Position numbers and translations under genes: made by a program. From an uncultured Roseburia sp. (lineage in GTDB: Bacteria; Bacillota; Clostridia; Lachnospirales; Lachnospiraceae), in assembly GCA_947088675.1 (NCBI GenBank), contig CAMUHN010000032.1:1-35673 (forward strand): a DNA stretch of 35,673 nt, read 5' to 3'. A model generated the notes under the pieces. The model was not told the origin of the DNA. It ran no database searches and was given only the letters and a program-made list of their open reading frames with translations. The stretch's first letter is position 1. Every line of letters starts with the position of its first letter. This document shows, one piece after another, positions 17,542 to 26,311 of this stretch.

Positions 17542-20500
17542 TTATTTTGCTTTTACTTTTTTGGATGGTGCAGACAATTCTGTTCTCATATCCGCTTTTA
17601 AAGCATTTGTTCCGCATGCAACTACTTTATAGTAGTATGTCTTATTTTTCTTTGCTTTCTTATCGGTATATTTTGTGGTCTTTGTCGTACCGATCAGTTC
17701 GTAATCTTTATCCTTTTTCGTAGAACGGTAAACCTCATATGATTTGGCTCCGGCAACTCTATTGATCGTTACCGTCACTTTGCCTTTCGCTGCCTTAACG
17801 CTCTTGATGCCCGGCGTCGCCTTAAACGTAGCCGCTGCAGGCTCCGTAAAACCGCGTGTCATATTGGAACCGTTTGCAGCGTATGCAATTACATAATAGT
17901 AATAGGTTACACCCTGCTGCAGATTGCCCCGGTCTATCGCTTTTGTATCCACAATCGTACCGTTTATATTTTTGTACTCACGATACGGAACCGTATGAAT
18001 ACGCTCGTCATCATTGCTCTCTTTTGAAATCAGCTCCCAGTCGCCAATGGAACCATAGTTATATTTGTATACATTGTTATACCCGTCAGACGGACTTGTG
18101 GAGCGGTATACCATATAATAAGCTGCCCCGGAAACTTTTTTCCAGCTGACCTGGATCGCGTCGTGGGAAGCTCCCTTTGCGTCTTTGACTGTTGTATTTT
18201 TTGCCGTAACAGAGCCTGCTGCCATCAGATATTTTCCGGAAGCGCCCACTTCCTCTGTAAACTCCGTCCATTTGCTGCTGCCGTATGCGCGTACTTTTAC
18301 AGTTACGCTGCCGCCGTCCGCAACATTTTTAATCGAGTAGCTTGCTTTCTTCGTCGAAGCCTTTACCCAGTCTGTCGTCTCCGCCTTACCCTGCGCATTA
18401 TATTTGATATAACGCACTTCGTATTTGGTTGCATATTTATCGGCGTCCCATGTCACGCTTACTGTCGATTTGCCGCCGACTGCCGTCAGGTTGCGCGGCA
18501 CCTGAAGTTTTAACGTCACACCGTCTGTCGAGAAAATCTGTTTTGTCTTTTTGCCTTCCTTGTAGTTGGCAACTACTTTATAGATATATGTCACGCCCGA
18601 TGCAAGCTTTTTATCTGTATAGGAGACGGTCTTTGCTTTCTTGATTGTTTTGACAAGTTCCCACTTCTGATTTCCATAGACAATCCCGTTTCCATAGCCG
18701 CTCACTTTCGATACATCCGTATCCTCAGAGAACGTTGAAGTTCTGTAAATCTCGTATGACTTAGCATTGGCAACTTTCGTCCAGTTTAATTTAACGGAAC
18801 TCTTACTTGCCTCTTTTACTTTTAAGTTGAGATAATTGTTTACGCTTGTCTCAGCCTGAAAATATACATAATCGCTGTAATATGTCTTTTTTGTCACCGT
18901 ATTGTAATTGTACGCGCGCACACGATAACTATAAACGGTAGACTGTGCCAGACCGCGGTCTGCAAACTGTGCGGAATTTGTCGTTGCAATCTTTTTATAT
19001 TTGCCTTTCTTGTCGGCGCGTGAGATCTCATATCCGGTAATCGCGCTGGTTTTGTCTTCAAACGTAAGCGTAATACTCGTCTTGTCCGACTTTGTAGAAG
19101 GCTGGTTGATCGCTCTTACCATGGTACGCTTTGCAGATATCTTTGCCGCTTCCTTTACATCGGTATAATTGAGGTAAGAAATCGGTTTCATACCGCCTGT
19201 TGCTGAATCAAATACATTTGCGGTATACGGAACAGAATGCTGTGTGTCTCTCTTTGTGCTGTCATATACAACAACTGAGAAATAGTAGGTCTCATTGACT
19301 TCCAGACCCAAATCACTGCTGCTTACTTCCGAAACTCCTGTATAATCATGATATGATACTTTATTGTTCAGAATGTTCAATGTTTCTCTCAGTGAATCCG
19401 CTTCTGTCAGGTAATATGTTGTCATACTGCCGTTTTCATTCACATCCGCATATGGATTCGCAAGTTCATAAGTATAAGCCGGCGTAGCAAACGCACTCTG
19501 ATCCTTTGTATAATACAGACGGATTCTGGTATCTTCATCTACCGGGTTCCATACCAGATAAAAACTGCCGTCATCGTTCTTTTCCACTTTTAATCCTGTG
19601 ATATCCGGAAGAATCTGCGTTTCCTCTGCAATTCCGGCCGTCAGCTCAACCGGAGCGGACCATGCGCCTGTCTGGCCGGTAAACTCTGTCGCAGAAGAAT
19701 TTACAACGGCACACACCCTGAAATATACGTTTGTAACAGGTTTCTTCACCTCGGCAAATTTGCCCGGCATTACTTTCACATAGACAATATCATCATCGTC
19801 ATCATAATACGACACATAGGAAGCCGACTCGTCATATTTGCTCCACCGGCTCGACCAATAGGAAACGGTGCCATCCTGCACGCCGTTTACAAATCTAAGA
19901 TATTCATCCTCCTCCTCATCATACCGGAACGTATAGAGAGAGGAAGCAGCGCTTACATATTTGCCTTTTTCGGTCTGATAAAAGCTGCCGTTTACATCAT
20001 CCTGTACATATTCCGTTTTCGTATAAAGATTCAGGTCGCCTCTGGAAAATTCATAATATGTTTTCGATGCAGACACATAATCCAGTTCACTCCAGTCAGA
20101 ATCTTTCACTGCTGTCCAGTCGGCAACCGGCGCTGTGCTCTTATAAAACTCAATTTCATATCCATAGGCATCTGCTACGGCGCCCCAGGTAAGTTCATAA
20201 TTTTTCGCACTATTCGCCTTTACAGACACGCCTGTCACCTGCGGAAGCGTTTTCGTCGCCTGCGTCCACGCATAGGCATACGGTTCAGACCATTCTCCTG
20301 TCTTTACGATATTATAGGATGTTTCTGTTTTATAATATCTTACTTTCGGCTGATTCGTAGCCGGGTCGATCACCGGTCTGCCATACTCGTCCATCTCATA
20401 GACCGGAACTGCATTTTCCGTCTCCGTATAGTAAACGCCTCTTACCTGATAAGTGGAGGATTCTCCTGCAGCATATGCTTTCAAGCTGACATAACTCTCA

Positions 20501-21474
20501 TCCCTGGTAAACTTTTCGATCGTTCCCTGTGCCGTATCGCCAATCATCTCCAGATCATTTACAACCTGGTCATCCACTTTTACCTGATAACCGATATAAA
20601 GGCGCTTGCCATTGCTGTCAATTTCCGTCATGTTGGAAAGAGGCTGCCAGGAAACCAGTTTTGTTTTCTTTTCAAAAGAAATTTCATTTGAGGCATACGC
20701 ATATACAATTCTTTGTTCTGTCTCAACACCGCCCTCAACCTTTGTCACAATCTGCGAATAAATGCTATTATAACGTTTCCCGCTCGGCATCTCATACCAG
20801 TCGTAATCCGAGCTGTAATTCACCGGATCCGTCGGAACAAGTTTTTTCCCATAGGTGGCATAAGCATCCGCCCCTGCCGGCAGAACTGCCACTTCAAGAG
20901 CATTATCCGGTCTGATATACCATACATAATAGTCATAGGCATAAGTCGTATCATTCTGTTTGGAACGCGACGACAGAAAGTATGAGTTTCCGTTCATCTG
21001 GTAAAAACCGTACCCATCTGTCTGGGGACGATAACTGGAGCTGATCTCCTGCCAGGTTGCCCCCTGCGGCGCAGACGCAATCACCTGTACCTTGCCGGAT
21101 AATTCGCACAGAGAAGCCGTTTTATTTTCCGCAGATTCATAAAAATCGGTTCCGTTCTTATAAAGGCCCGTCGCAGGATCCAAAAGGTTTTCTTTTTGAC
21201 CTTTTAATACAACACTGTCATCAATAAGATTGACATATGTATAATCTGCTTTTGTCCGACCGTCATCCGCCACGATCGTACGCGCACTCGGCCGGCCTTT
21301 CAGTCCGATGACTTTCGAAATCCCTTTTTCGGACGCCCTGACCTGCTCTTCCATTTCCACGACTGCACCCTCATGTGCGGTCTGTGCTGCCAATGCCGGA
21401 TTGATATCCGTCATAATCATGCCTGCGGCAAGTATGACTGCACTGACACGCGCTGTAATTCCAACTTTTTTCAT
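17542..21474 (-). CDS. large secreted fibronectin type III repeat protein
   Basis: The 1310-residue protein begins with a Sec signal peptide (MKK..., hydrophobic core about 9-20, likely cleavage after the PALA segment near residue 29). Residues about 30-400 have no family I recognise and are rich in Tyr, Asp and Ser. After this come at least seven fibronectin-type-III-like modules (starting roughly at 405, 625, 785, 880, 995, 1085 and 1225), each with the typical ELTW or KLNW strand, a YEIYRS-like strand and a YSYRVRAYN-like strand. There is no LPxTG motif, SLH, choline-binding or other anchor, and the C-terminus is Lys-rich (KKVKAK), so it may be released or held by charge. The function is probably adhesion or polysaccharide binding, but this is inference. 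The start follows AGGAGG. A near-consensus promoter with a G23 tract precedes it. Confidence 0.85.
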   Translation of the reverse strand: MKKVGITARVSAVILAAGMIMTDINPALAAQTAHEGAVVEMEEQVRASEKGISKVIGLKGRPSARTIVADDGRTKADYTYVNLIDDSVVLKGQKENLLDPATGLYKNGTDFYESAENKTASLCELSGKVQVIASAPQGATWQEISSSYRPQTDGYGFYQMNGNSYFLSSRSKQNDTTYAYDYYVWYIRPDNALEVAVLPAGADAYATYGKKLVPTDPVNYSSDYDWYEMPSGKRYNSIYSQIVTKVEGGVETEQRIVYAYASNEISFEKKTKLVSWQPLSNMTEIDSNGKRLYIGYQVKVDDQVVNDLEMIGDTAQGTIEKFTRDESYVSLKAYAAGESSTYQVRGVYYTETENAVPVYEMDEYGRPVIDPATNQPKVRYYKTETSYNIVKTGEWSEPYAYAWTQATKTLPQVTGVSVKANSAKNYELTWGAVADAYGYEIEFYKSTAPVADWTAVKDSDWSELDYVSASKTYYEFSRGDLNLYTKTEYVQDDVNGSFYQTEKGKYVSAASSLYTFRYDEEEDEYLRFVNGVQDGTVSYWSSRWSKYDESASYVSYYDDDDDIVYVKVMPGKFAEVKKPVTNVYFRVCAVVNSSATEFTGQTGAWSAPVELTAGIAEETQILPDITGLKVEKNDDGSFYLVWNPVDEDTRIRLYYTKDQSAFATPAYTYELANPYADVNENGSMTTYYLTEADSLRETLNILNNKVSYHDYTGVSEVSSSDLGLEVNETYYFSVVVYDSTKRDTQHSVPYTANVFDSATGGMKPISYLNYTDVKEAAKISAKRTMVRAINQPSTKSDKTSITLTFEDKTSAITGYEISRADKKGKYKKIATTNSAQFADRGLAQSTVYSYRVRAYNYNTVTKKTYYSDYVYFQAETSVNNYLNLKVKEASKSSVKLNWTKVANAKSYEIYRTSTFSEDTDVSKVSGYGNGIVYGNQKWELVKTIKKAKTVSYTDKKLASGVTYIYKVVANYKEGKKTKQIFSTDGVTLKLQVPRNLTAVGGKSTVSVTWDADKYATKYEVRYIKYNAQGKAETTDWVKASTKKASYSIKNVADGGSVTVKVRAYGSSKWTEFTEEVGASGKYLMAAGSVTAKNTTVKDAKGASHDAIQVSWKKVSGAAYYMVYRSTSPSDGYNNVYKYNYGSIGDWELISKESNDDERIHTVPYREYKNINGTIVDTKAIDRGNLQQGVTYYYYVIAYAANGSNMTRGFTEPAAATFKATPGIKSVKAAKGKVTVTINRVAGAKSYEVYRSTKKDKDYELIGTTKTTKYTDKKAKKNKTYYYKVVACGTNALKADMRTELSAPSKKVKAK

Positions 21475-21570
21475 TGTAAATTACGCCTCCTTTTTGTTCT
21501 GCAGATATCGGAACATTCCTTTCGGTCCGATATCGTTGTCTCTCTGTAACATCCATTTTCATAACTTCCT

Positions 21571-21596
21571 CACAGAATTGTCACAGAATTGTCACA
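21571..21596. repeat. tandem 11-bp direct repeats at the FnIII transcription start
   Basis: CACAGAATTGT occurs twice head to tail (21571-21581 and 21582-21592) and is followed by CACA. On the minus strand this reads as repeated TGTGACAATTC units beginning about 5 bases after the -10 box, where a repressor operator could lie. Confidence 0.5.
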
Positions 21597-21600
21597 AATC

Positions 21601-21628
21601 ATTATACACCTTTCTTAGAATTCGTCAA
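21601..21628 (-). promoter_or_regulatory. strong sigma-A type promoter of the FnIII gene
   Basis: On the minus strand TTGACG (21628-21623) is separated by 16 bases from a perfect TATAAT (21606-21601). Transcription would begin near 21594, giving a leader of about 120 bases that includes a 9-bp hairpin (21504-21512 with 21526-21534) about 15 bases before the ribosome site. Confidence 0.8.
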
Positions 21629-21634
21629 TTGAAA

Positions 21635-21657
21635 CCCCCCCCCCCCCCCCCCCCCCC
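21635..21657. repeat. homopolymer tract of 23 C (23 G on the coding strand)
   Basis: An uninterrupted run of 23 C on the plus strand ends 6 bases upstream of the -35 box of the FnIII promoter, and a 9-bp hairpin GAAAAATTG-CA-CAATTTTTC (21658-21677) abuts its other end. Runs this long are prone to slipped-strand length change. The remaining non-coding DNA to 22002 is AT-rich and shows no further feature that I can support. Confidence 0.95.
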
Positions 21658-22002
21658 GAAAAATTGCACAATTTTTCTGTATTTATTTATGCATTTTTAC
21701 TTGTTCCAATTCTTTTTCATGCATCTCCTTGTACTATATTACTGGTTTTTGTAATCTTTATCGTTTTATATTTGGCAAAAATATCCAAAAATCTAGCAAA
21801 ACGATGTCATGCTATTTTCTTATTAATGGGGAAATTATAAGACAGAAAAATAATCATTGAAAGAAATTCCTGATAAGCAGAACCCTTACTTCTTATCCAT
21901 TATTAACTCTATCTGGATTCAATCATACATCACAATACAATTCCTGTGCAGCCGTCAGAAAAAAGATCAACCTGCAGGAAAAAATTCGTCAAAAACACAA
22001 TT

Positions 22003-22197
22003 TCAGGTAAATTTTATGATATCATTGGGCGTACATTCCAACGCTTTGCATAATTTTTCTAATGTATCAACGGTAATCCCTTTCCCATGTTTTAAGTTAT
22101 TGATTGTCCTGGGATTAATATCATGATAATGAATTAACTTATACGTTGTAACGCCCCGTATTTTCATTATATTCCAAAGTGGGTCATAACTAACCAT
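22003..22197 (-). CDS. small XRE-family (Cro/CI type) HTH regulator
   Basis: This 64-residue protein is almost entirely one helix-turn-helix domain of the Cro/CI kind found in the YozG-like small regulators. TTYKLIHYHDINPRTINNLKHG covers the two DNA-contacting helices, and the tail TVDTLEKLCKALECTPNDIIKF is the usual closing helix pair. The ATG follows GAGGTAGGA. It is transcribed divergently from a small unknown gene whose promoter lies in the shared 114-base gap, so it may control that gene, itself, or both. It lacks any ligand-binding domain. Confidence 0.9.
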   Translation of the reverse strand: MVSYDPLWNIMKIRGVTTYKLIHYHDINPRTINNLKHGKGITVDTLEKLCKALECTPNDIIKFT

Positions 22198-22241
22198 AAT
22201 TCCTACCTCATCCGTCTAAATTATGACCTAATAAAAAACAC

Positions 22242-22270
22242 TTGCATATACTTCAAAATGTAACTATAAT
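22242..22270 (+). promoter_or_regulatory. promoter of the small plus-strand gene
   Basis: TTGCAT (22242-22247), a 17-base spacer and a perfect TATAAT (22265-22270) lie 41 bases before the start codon at 22312. Confidence 0.65.
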
Positions 22271-22311
22271 AGAATATAAAACTACAAACATTAAAATCAG
22301 GAGGGAATAAA

Positions 22312-22560
22312 ATGAAGATCAGAAAAATATTTCAACGTTACACAGCCGGAATTACAGGGGCAAACAAAATTTTCCGATACGACGACACACCTGCCGTAAC
22401 GGAGGAACAGGCCATGGCCGAGCTGAAAGCAATCAAAGAATTTGATGAATTTATCGAGCGCTTAAGCGACCCGAACGACCCTTTATATCAGGCAGCCGTG
22501 CGCTTTGACGAGGAGCGGAGAAAGGCGCAGGAAGAAAACCCGTGGAGTATCATTTTTTAA
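22312..22560 (+). CDS. small unknown protein, 82 residues
   Basis: I do not recognise a family. The gene has a good promoter, a strong AGGAGGG ribosome site and a terminator, so it is probably real. The N-terminus is basic and aromatic (MKIRKIFQRY), and residues about 29-72 are strongly acidic and helical, with two likely helices split at LSDPNDPLYQAA. The end is NPWSIIF. There is no signal peptide, membrane segment or cysteine. Its divergent neighbour is a small HTH regulator, which may control it. Confidence 0.75.
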   Translation: MKIRKIFQRYTAGITGANKIFRYDDTPAVTEEQAMAELKAIKEFDEFIERLSDPNDPLYQAAVRFDEERRKAQEENPWSIIF

Positions 22561-22572
22561 CCGAAAAAAAAT

Positions 22573-22610
22573 AAGGCTGCTGCATAAATTTCATTTCGTG
22601 CAACAGCCTT
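22573..22610. terminator. bidirectional terminator between the small gene and the deacetylase gene
   Basis: AAGGCTG and TGCA pair with TGCA and CAGCCTT (22573-22584 with 22599-22610, one mismatch). On the minus strand it is followed by TTA and then eight T, serving the deacetylase gene. On the plus strand it is followed by TTTA, serving the small gene more weakly. Confidence 0.75.
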
Positions 22611-22627
22611 TTATCTGCTCCTGTCTG

Positions 22628-23473
22628 TTATTCCCCTGCCGCAGCCAGATCGGACAACGGCCGGAACGTGTATCCCATCTCCTCCCACTTTGTCAGAAGT
22701 TCATCCAAAATCTCACCGTTTGTTTTAGAAGTATTATGCAAAAGCACAACCGCACCGGGATGTACGCGCGGGATCAGTTTATCAAACGCTTCTTCCTTTG
22801 TCGGCTGCGCGTCGGCATTCCAGTCCACATAGGCAAGACTCCAGAAAATCGTATGATAGCCCAGCTGCTGCGCCATCTTCATATTTTCCACGTTATACTT
22901 TCCCTGCGGCGGACGGTAATATGGAGATATTTCCTCCCCTGTCACCTCTTTGAACAGATTTGCCACATCGTCCATTTCTTTCTGAAAAGACGTAAGATCG
23001 GCAATCGACGACATATCCGGATGATGGTATGTATGATTGCCTACGGTATGACCTTCTGCAACCATCTTCTTTACAAGTTCCGGAGCGCTTTCCAGAAAAT
23101 GGCCCACAACAAAAAACGTGGCCGGGGCATTGTGTTTTTTTAATGCAGCAAGAATCGGCTCCGTATTACCGTTTTCATATCCGCAGTCAAACGTCAGATA
23201 CAAAACCTTTTCATTCGGCGCTCCAATATAAAAAGCGTCATACTGTTTTAATTCTTCCGCGGAAACATTCCCTGTCGGCTGCGAACCGGACTCTCCAAAT
23301 CCAAGCCCCCAGTTATCGGACTGACCCTCCATCGAAAATGTACTTACAGCTCCATCCTCTGGCCCGCCGGCATTGCTGCGGGAAATCTGCAGCCAGGCAG
23401 CGCCGCGTCCTGCCGCAAACATAAGCGCAAACACAAGCAGCAGCCCAATCCCTTTTCGATACTTTTTTTGCAT
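22628..23473 (-). CDS. polysaccharide deacetylase, PdaA-like (NodB homology domain)
   Basis: The 281-residue protein has an N-terminal membrane anchor or signal segment (about 10-24), a linker and a carbohydrate esterase family 4 domain (about 85-275). Visible motifs are TFDCGYENG (Asp96; B. subtilis PdaA has TFDNGYENG), GNHTYHHP with the zinc pair His147/His151, YRPPQGKY and HPGAVVLLH. The PdaA-like GYENG sequence suggests it de-N-acetylates muramic acid during muramic-lactam formation in spore cortex, but a vegetative peptidoglycan deacetylase is also possible. Cys replaces the second Asp or Asn of motif 1. Its start is 34 bases after the upstream gene's stop and has a weak ribosome site, so the two form a transcript. 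Confidence 0.9.
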   Translation of the reverse strand: MQKKYRKGIGLLLVFALMFAAGRGAAWLQISRSNAGGPEDGAVSTFSMEGQSDNWGLGFGESGSQPTGNVSAEELKQYDAFYIGAPNEKVLYLTFDCGYENGNTEPILAALKKHNAPATFFVVGHFLESAPELVKKMVAEGHTVGNHTYHHPDMSSIADLTSFQKEMDDVANLFKEVTGEEISPYYRPPQGKYNVENMKMAQQLGYHTIFWSLAYVDWNADAQPTKEEAFDKLIPRVHPGAVVLLHNTSKTNGEILDELLTKWEEMGYTFRPLSDLAAAGE

Positions 23474-23507
23474 ATTTTACTCACTGCTTTTTTTACTATC
23501 TTATGCG

Positions 23508-26216
23508 TCAGACGTTATTCTTATAACCACATTTCGGGCAGACCGCCCCGCCCCTGTAAGTTGTTCCGCAGCGAAAACAACAGATTGTCTCGTGCGTTTC
23601 CTGCGCAAGATAGGAAACCTCTCTCGACTGCGGCTTCTCCCTGAGATAATGAACAAACCCGTCCAGCACATCGGCAAACAAAGGCAGTTCTTTTGTATCC
23701 ACGGCATAGGGAATCTTTGTCTTTGTCCCGTTATTTTGATGCACATAAAGCCCTTTGTTTAACAATCCCGTGGATGCGGTTACTTTATCAATGGATGTGA
23801 TATTCATTCCGTATGCGTTAAGGAGGGTGCTGTAATACAGATGATCCGGTGTTAAAATCATCCCTTCTTTTCCGCTGCCACTGCGGGATGTATCGACAAC
23901 AAGCACCGGATATTCAAATTGTCCGCGATCCACCGCATAGGTATCCATAGCATAATCAATTACTTTCGTCTCGTCCTCATCCGCTTCTCCCAACAACACT
24001 TTCCTGGCAGGATAAAAATAATGCCTTGCATTTTCTGCAATCCCTGCCTCTTTGCATTCTGTCTGAAATTTCTTCACCAGAAGCTCGCTCTCATCCGCCT
24101 TTATTTTTTTCAGCCGTTTTTCAAGCATTTTTAATGCGTCAATTTTTAACTCCGGCAAAAATTCCCCCTGTGAAATATTGTCATATGCTTCTTTTCCTGC
24201 CGCAAACGACATGTCCGCCTGTCCCATAGCAGCACGTTCCAGAATCTGATCAATTGCCGCCTGGTCCATCTGACGCAACTTATCACGAATCTGTTCCAGA
24301 TAAGGCCGGACCAGATCCGGTTGATACCTGCCCTCTCTGAGGCGCCCGGCAAGAAGCGCATAATCCTCTCTGCTCTGTTTACGCGCGCTCTTTACAACAC
24401 GAGCGACCTCTCTGCGTTCGGCTTCCTCTTCTTCTGCCGCAAGCTCCTCTTCATAAGGCGACAAATCAACCTCCTCATATGCGCTCAAACGCTCACGAAA
24501 ACGGCGGTGTTCCTCTCTGTCCATATTCCCGGATCTTTGCTCCATCAACTGGCGTACTTCTTTTTCCCCCTGTCGCCGCAGCAGACGGGAAAGTTTATCC
24601 AGCAAATTTTCTTTTTCCTCCCCCGGCAGTTCTTCCTCCTGCACTTGCGTCTGTACTCTTTTTGTCACCGCATAGGGCTTATCCTCGCAGCTGTCCACTT
24701 TCTTTTTAAAATGAGCGACACGCTGCTTTTGCTTTTTCTCTTTCAAGCGTCCTGTAAAATCTTCTTTTTCCTCCGGCAAAAGCGACGAATCCGACTCAAT
24801 CTGTTTTTGCAATTCAACCATTTGCCGGTCGGAAAGCCTGTCCAGCACTTTCAGTCTGGCTTCATATTTTTCGGATTGCGGGGACGAAACGCTGCGCTTT
24901 ATTGCAGTCTCCCTCCTCCTGTTCTCAAAATACTCCTCCTGATTCATCTCCTGTTCCGAAACCGCTTGTACGGATGTCTCCTTTGACATGCGTTTTTTGG
25001 CGATTGCACTGCGTAACCCTTTTTTGCCTGCACCCTCCAAATCCGCTTCTCTTTTCTGAAGCTCCTCCGTCCGCATGTCCTGCTGCACAGCTTCTCTTTC
25101 TGTTTTATAGGAAGTCGTGCCTTTCTTTTGCTTCTTTTCCCGCTCCTTTTTCTTTTTTCTGACATGGTCACGCACTTTCTTCTCATACTTTTTTGTCACT
25201 TCCTCCGGATAAAACATCTCGTCCATGCGCGACTGCACATCTTCCAGCTCTTCTTCCGATAACAGTTCAATATTGCGGTAGAGCTCCTCAAGCGGTTCCT
25301 GCTCATCCTGGCGTTTTTTTCTTCTGTCCGCATATTCATTAAAATGACTGTTAAAGACACGCCGCGCATTGCGTCCAAGAAGTTCCAGATAGTCCTCATA
25401 TGCTTTCCGGTCTTCTCCAAACGGCATGAGATAGATATCGCCTTCCATCAACAGCCGTTTTGGCCGCGGCGTATAAAAACAATTGCATTGATCGCAGGCG
25501 CAGACGCGCGCCATCAGCACGCCGCCCTCTTCCGTTTCTATCCGGAACTCGCGATCCATTGGATAAACTGCCATATGCAGCTTTTTTTTACATTCCGGAC
25601 AGAGATAACCGACCATATAAAAATTATTGCCAATACGCGACTTTATACGCTCTGTCCATGTTGTCTCGACACGCGAAAATGTGACTGGCGTTTTTTTCCA
25701 GATCAGTTTATGCCACAGCCCTCTGCTCTCCGGTTCCTTTTCTTCGGTAATCACTTCCTTTGGTTCTTCCAGCGCCGCCTGTATCACATCTTCATAGGTG
25801 ATGCGGATTCCATCTTTATAGAATCGGAAATGATCTTTTGTGTATTCGATCTGGATGCCGATCTCCCCCATAATATTTCGAAACAGTCTGTTTAACTGCG
25901 CATAATCCTTGTCCACGCGCAGACCGTTTATCGTTCCCCATTTGCCGAACGCATACAGAATCATATTGATCGAATTGCGGACTCTTGTATTATTTATTAT
26001 TTCCCACACCTCGTCCTCTTTTACCGGAATATCAATAATATCGGTATGTACACGCCTGCTGTCAAAATGAAAAAACAACGATCGCACCTGCCCCGGAAGA
26101 ATCATAAAATCATCCGTAACCGCAAAAATTCCGGTCCACTTGACAGGCGCTTTCATTGTTTCAATCAGTTTTTCAAACGTCAGTTTCAATTCCTGATTTG
26201 CTTTTAATAAAATCAT
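23508..26216 (-). CDS. large zinc-ribbon and coiled-coil protein of unknown function, 902 residues
   Basis: I recognise no named family. In order: a soluble N-terminal domain (about 1-150) with KWTGIFAVTDDFMILPGQ; a four-cysteine-type zinc site (CPEC near 206-209 with CACDQCNC near 239-246); a long highly charged Glu/Lys/Arg region (about 280-740) predicted as coiled coil; a compact domain (about 755-870) containing EYPVLVVDTSRSGSGKEGMI and STGLLNKGLYV that resembles PH-like folds in style; and a C-terminal zinc ribbon (CFRCG...CPKCGYKNNV). There is no signal peptide or membrane segment. The ATG at 26216 is preferred over a TTG at 26231; GGGAG lies very close to it. It has its own promoter and is followed by the PdaA-like gene. 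Confidence 0.8.
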   Translation of the reverse strand: MILLKANQELKLTFEKLIETMKAPVKWTGIFAVTDDFMILPGQVRSLFFHFDSRRVHTDIIDIPVKEDEVWEIINNTRVRNSINMILYAFGKWGTINGLRVDKDYAQLNRLFRNIMGEIGIQIEYTKDHFRFYKDGIRITYEDVIQAALEEPKEVITEEKEPESRGLWHKLIWKKTPVTFSRVETTWTERIKSRIGNNFYMVGYLCPECKKKLHMAVYPMDREFRIETEEGGVLMARVCACDQCNCFYTPRPKRLLMEGDIYLMPFGEDRKAYEDYLELLGRNARRVFNSHFNEYADRRKKRQDEQEPLEELYRNIELLSEEELEDVQSRMDEMFYPEEVTKKYEKKVRDHVRKKKKEREKKQKKGTTSYKTEREAVQQDMRTEELQKREADLEGAGKKGLRSAIAKKRMSKETSVQAVSEQEMNQEEYFENRRRETAIKRSVSSPQSEKYEARLKVLDRLSDRQMVELQKQIESDSSLLPEEKEDFTGRLKEKKQKQRVAHFKKKVDSCEDKPYAVTKRVQTQVQEEELPGEEKENLLDKLSRLLRRQGEKEVRQLMEQRSGNMDREEHRRFRERLSAYEEVDLSPYEEELAAEEEEAERREVARVVKSARKQSREDYALLAGRLREGRYQPDLVRPYLEQIRDKLRQMDQAAIDQILERAAMGQADMSFAAGKEAYDNISQGEFLPELKIDALKMLEKRLKKIKADESELLVKKFQTECKEAGIAENARHYFYPARKVLLGEADEDETKVIDYAMDTYAVDRGQFEYPVLVVDTSRSGSGKEGMILTPDHLYYSTLLNAYGMNITSIDKVTASTGLLNKGLYVHQNNGTKTKIPYAVDTKELPLFADVLDGFVHYLREKPQSREVSYLAQETHETICCFRCGTTYRGGAVCPKCGYKNNV

Positions 26217-26254
26217 TTCTCCCACTTCCAAACTGTTTAAAATCTATCTTCTAT

Positions 26255-26283
26255 AATATAACACATATTTAAAAATCTGTGAA
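26255..26283 (-). promoter_or_regulatory. promoter of the zinc-ribbon protein gene
   Basis: On the minus strand TTCACA (26283-26278) is followed after 17 bases by TATATT (26260-26255), about 39 bases before the start codon. Confidence 0.6.
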
Positions 26284-26311
26284 ATTTTTTCACCTAATTC
26301 TCACAATTTTA

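Noticed and set aside
24321-24986. 221-codon plus-strand frame, hydrophobic and Phe/Leu-rich
   Set aside because: It is the antisense shadow of the Glu/Lys-rich coiled-coil region of the minus-strand gene; such composition inverts to Phe/Leu.
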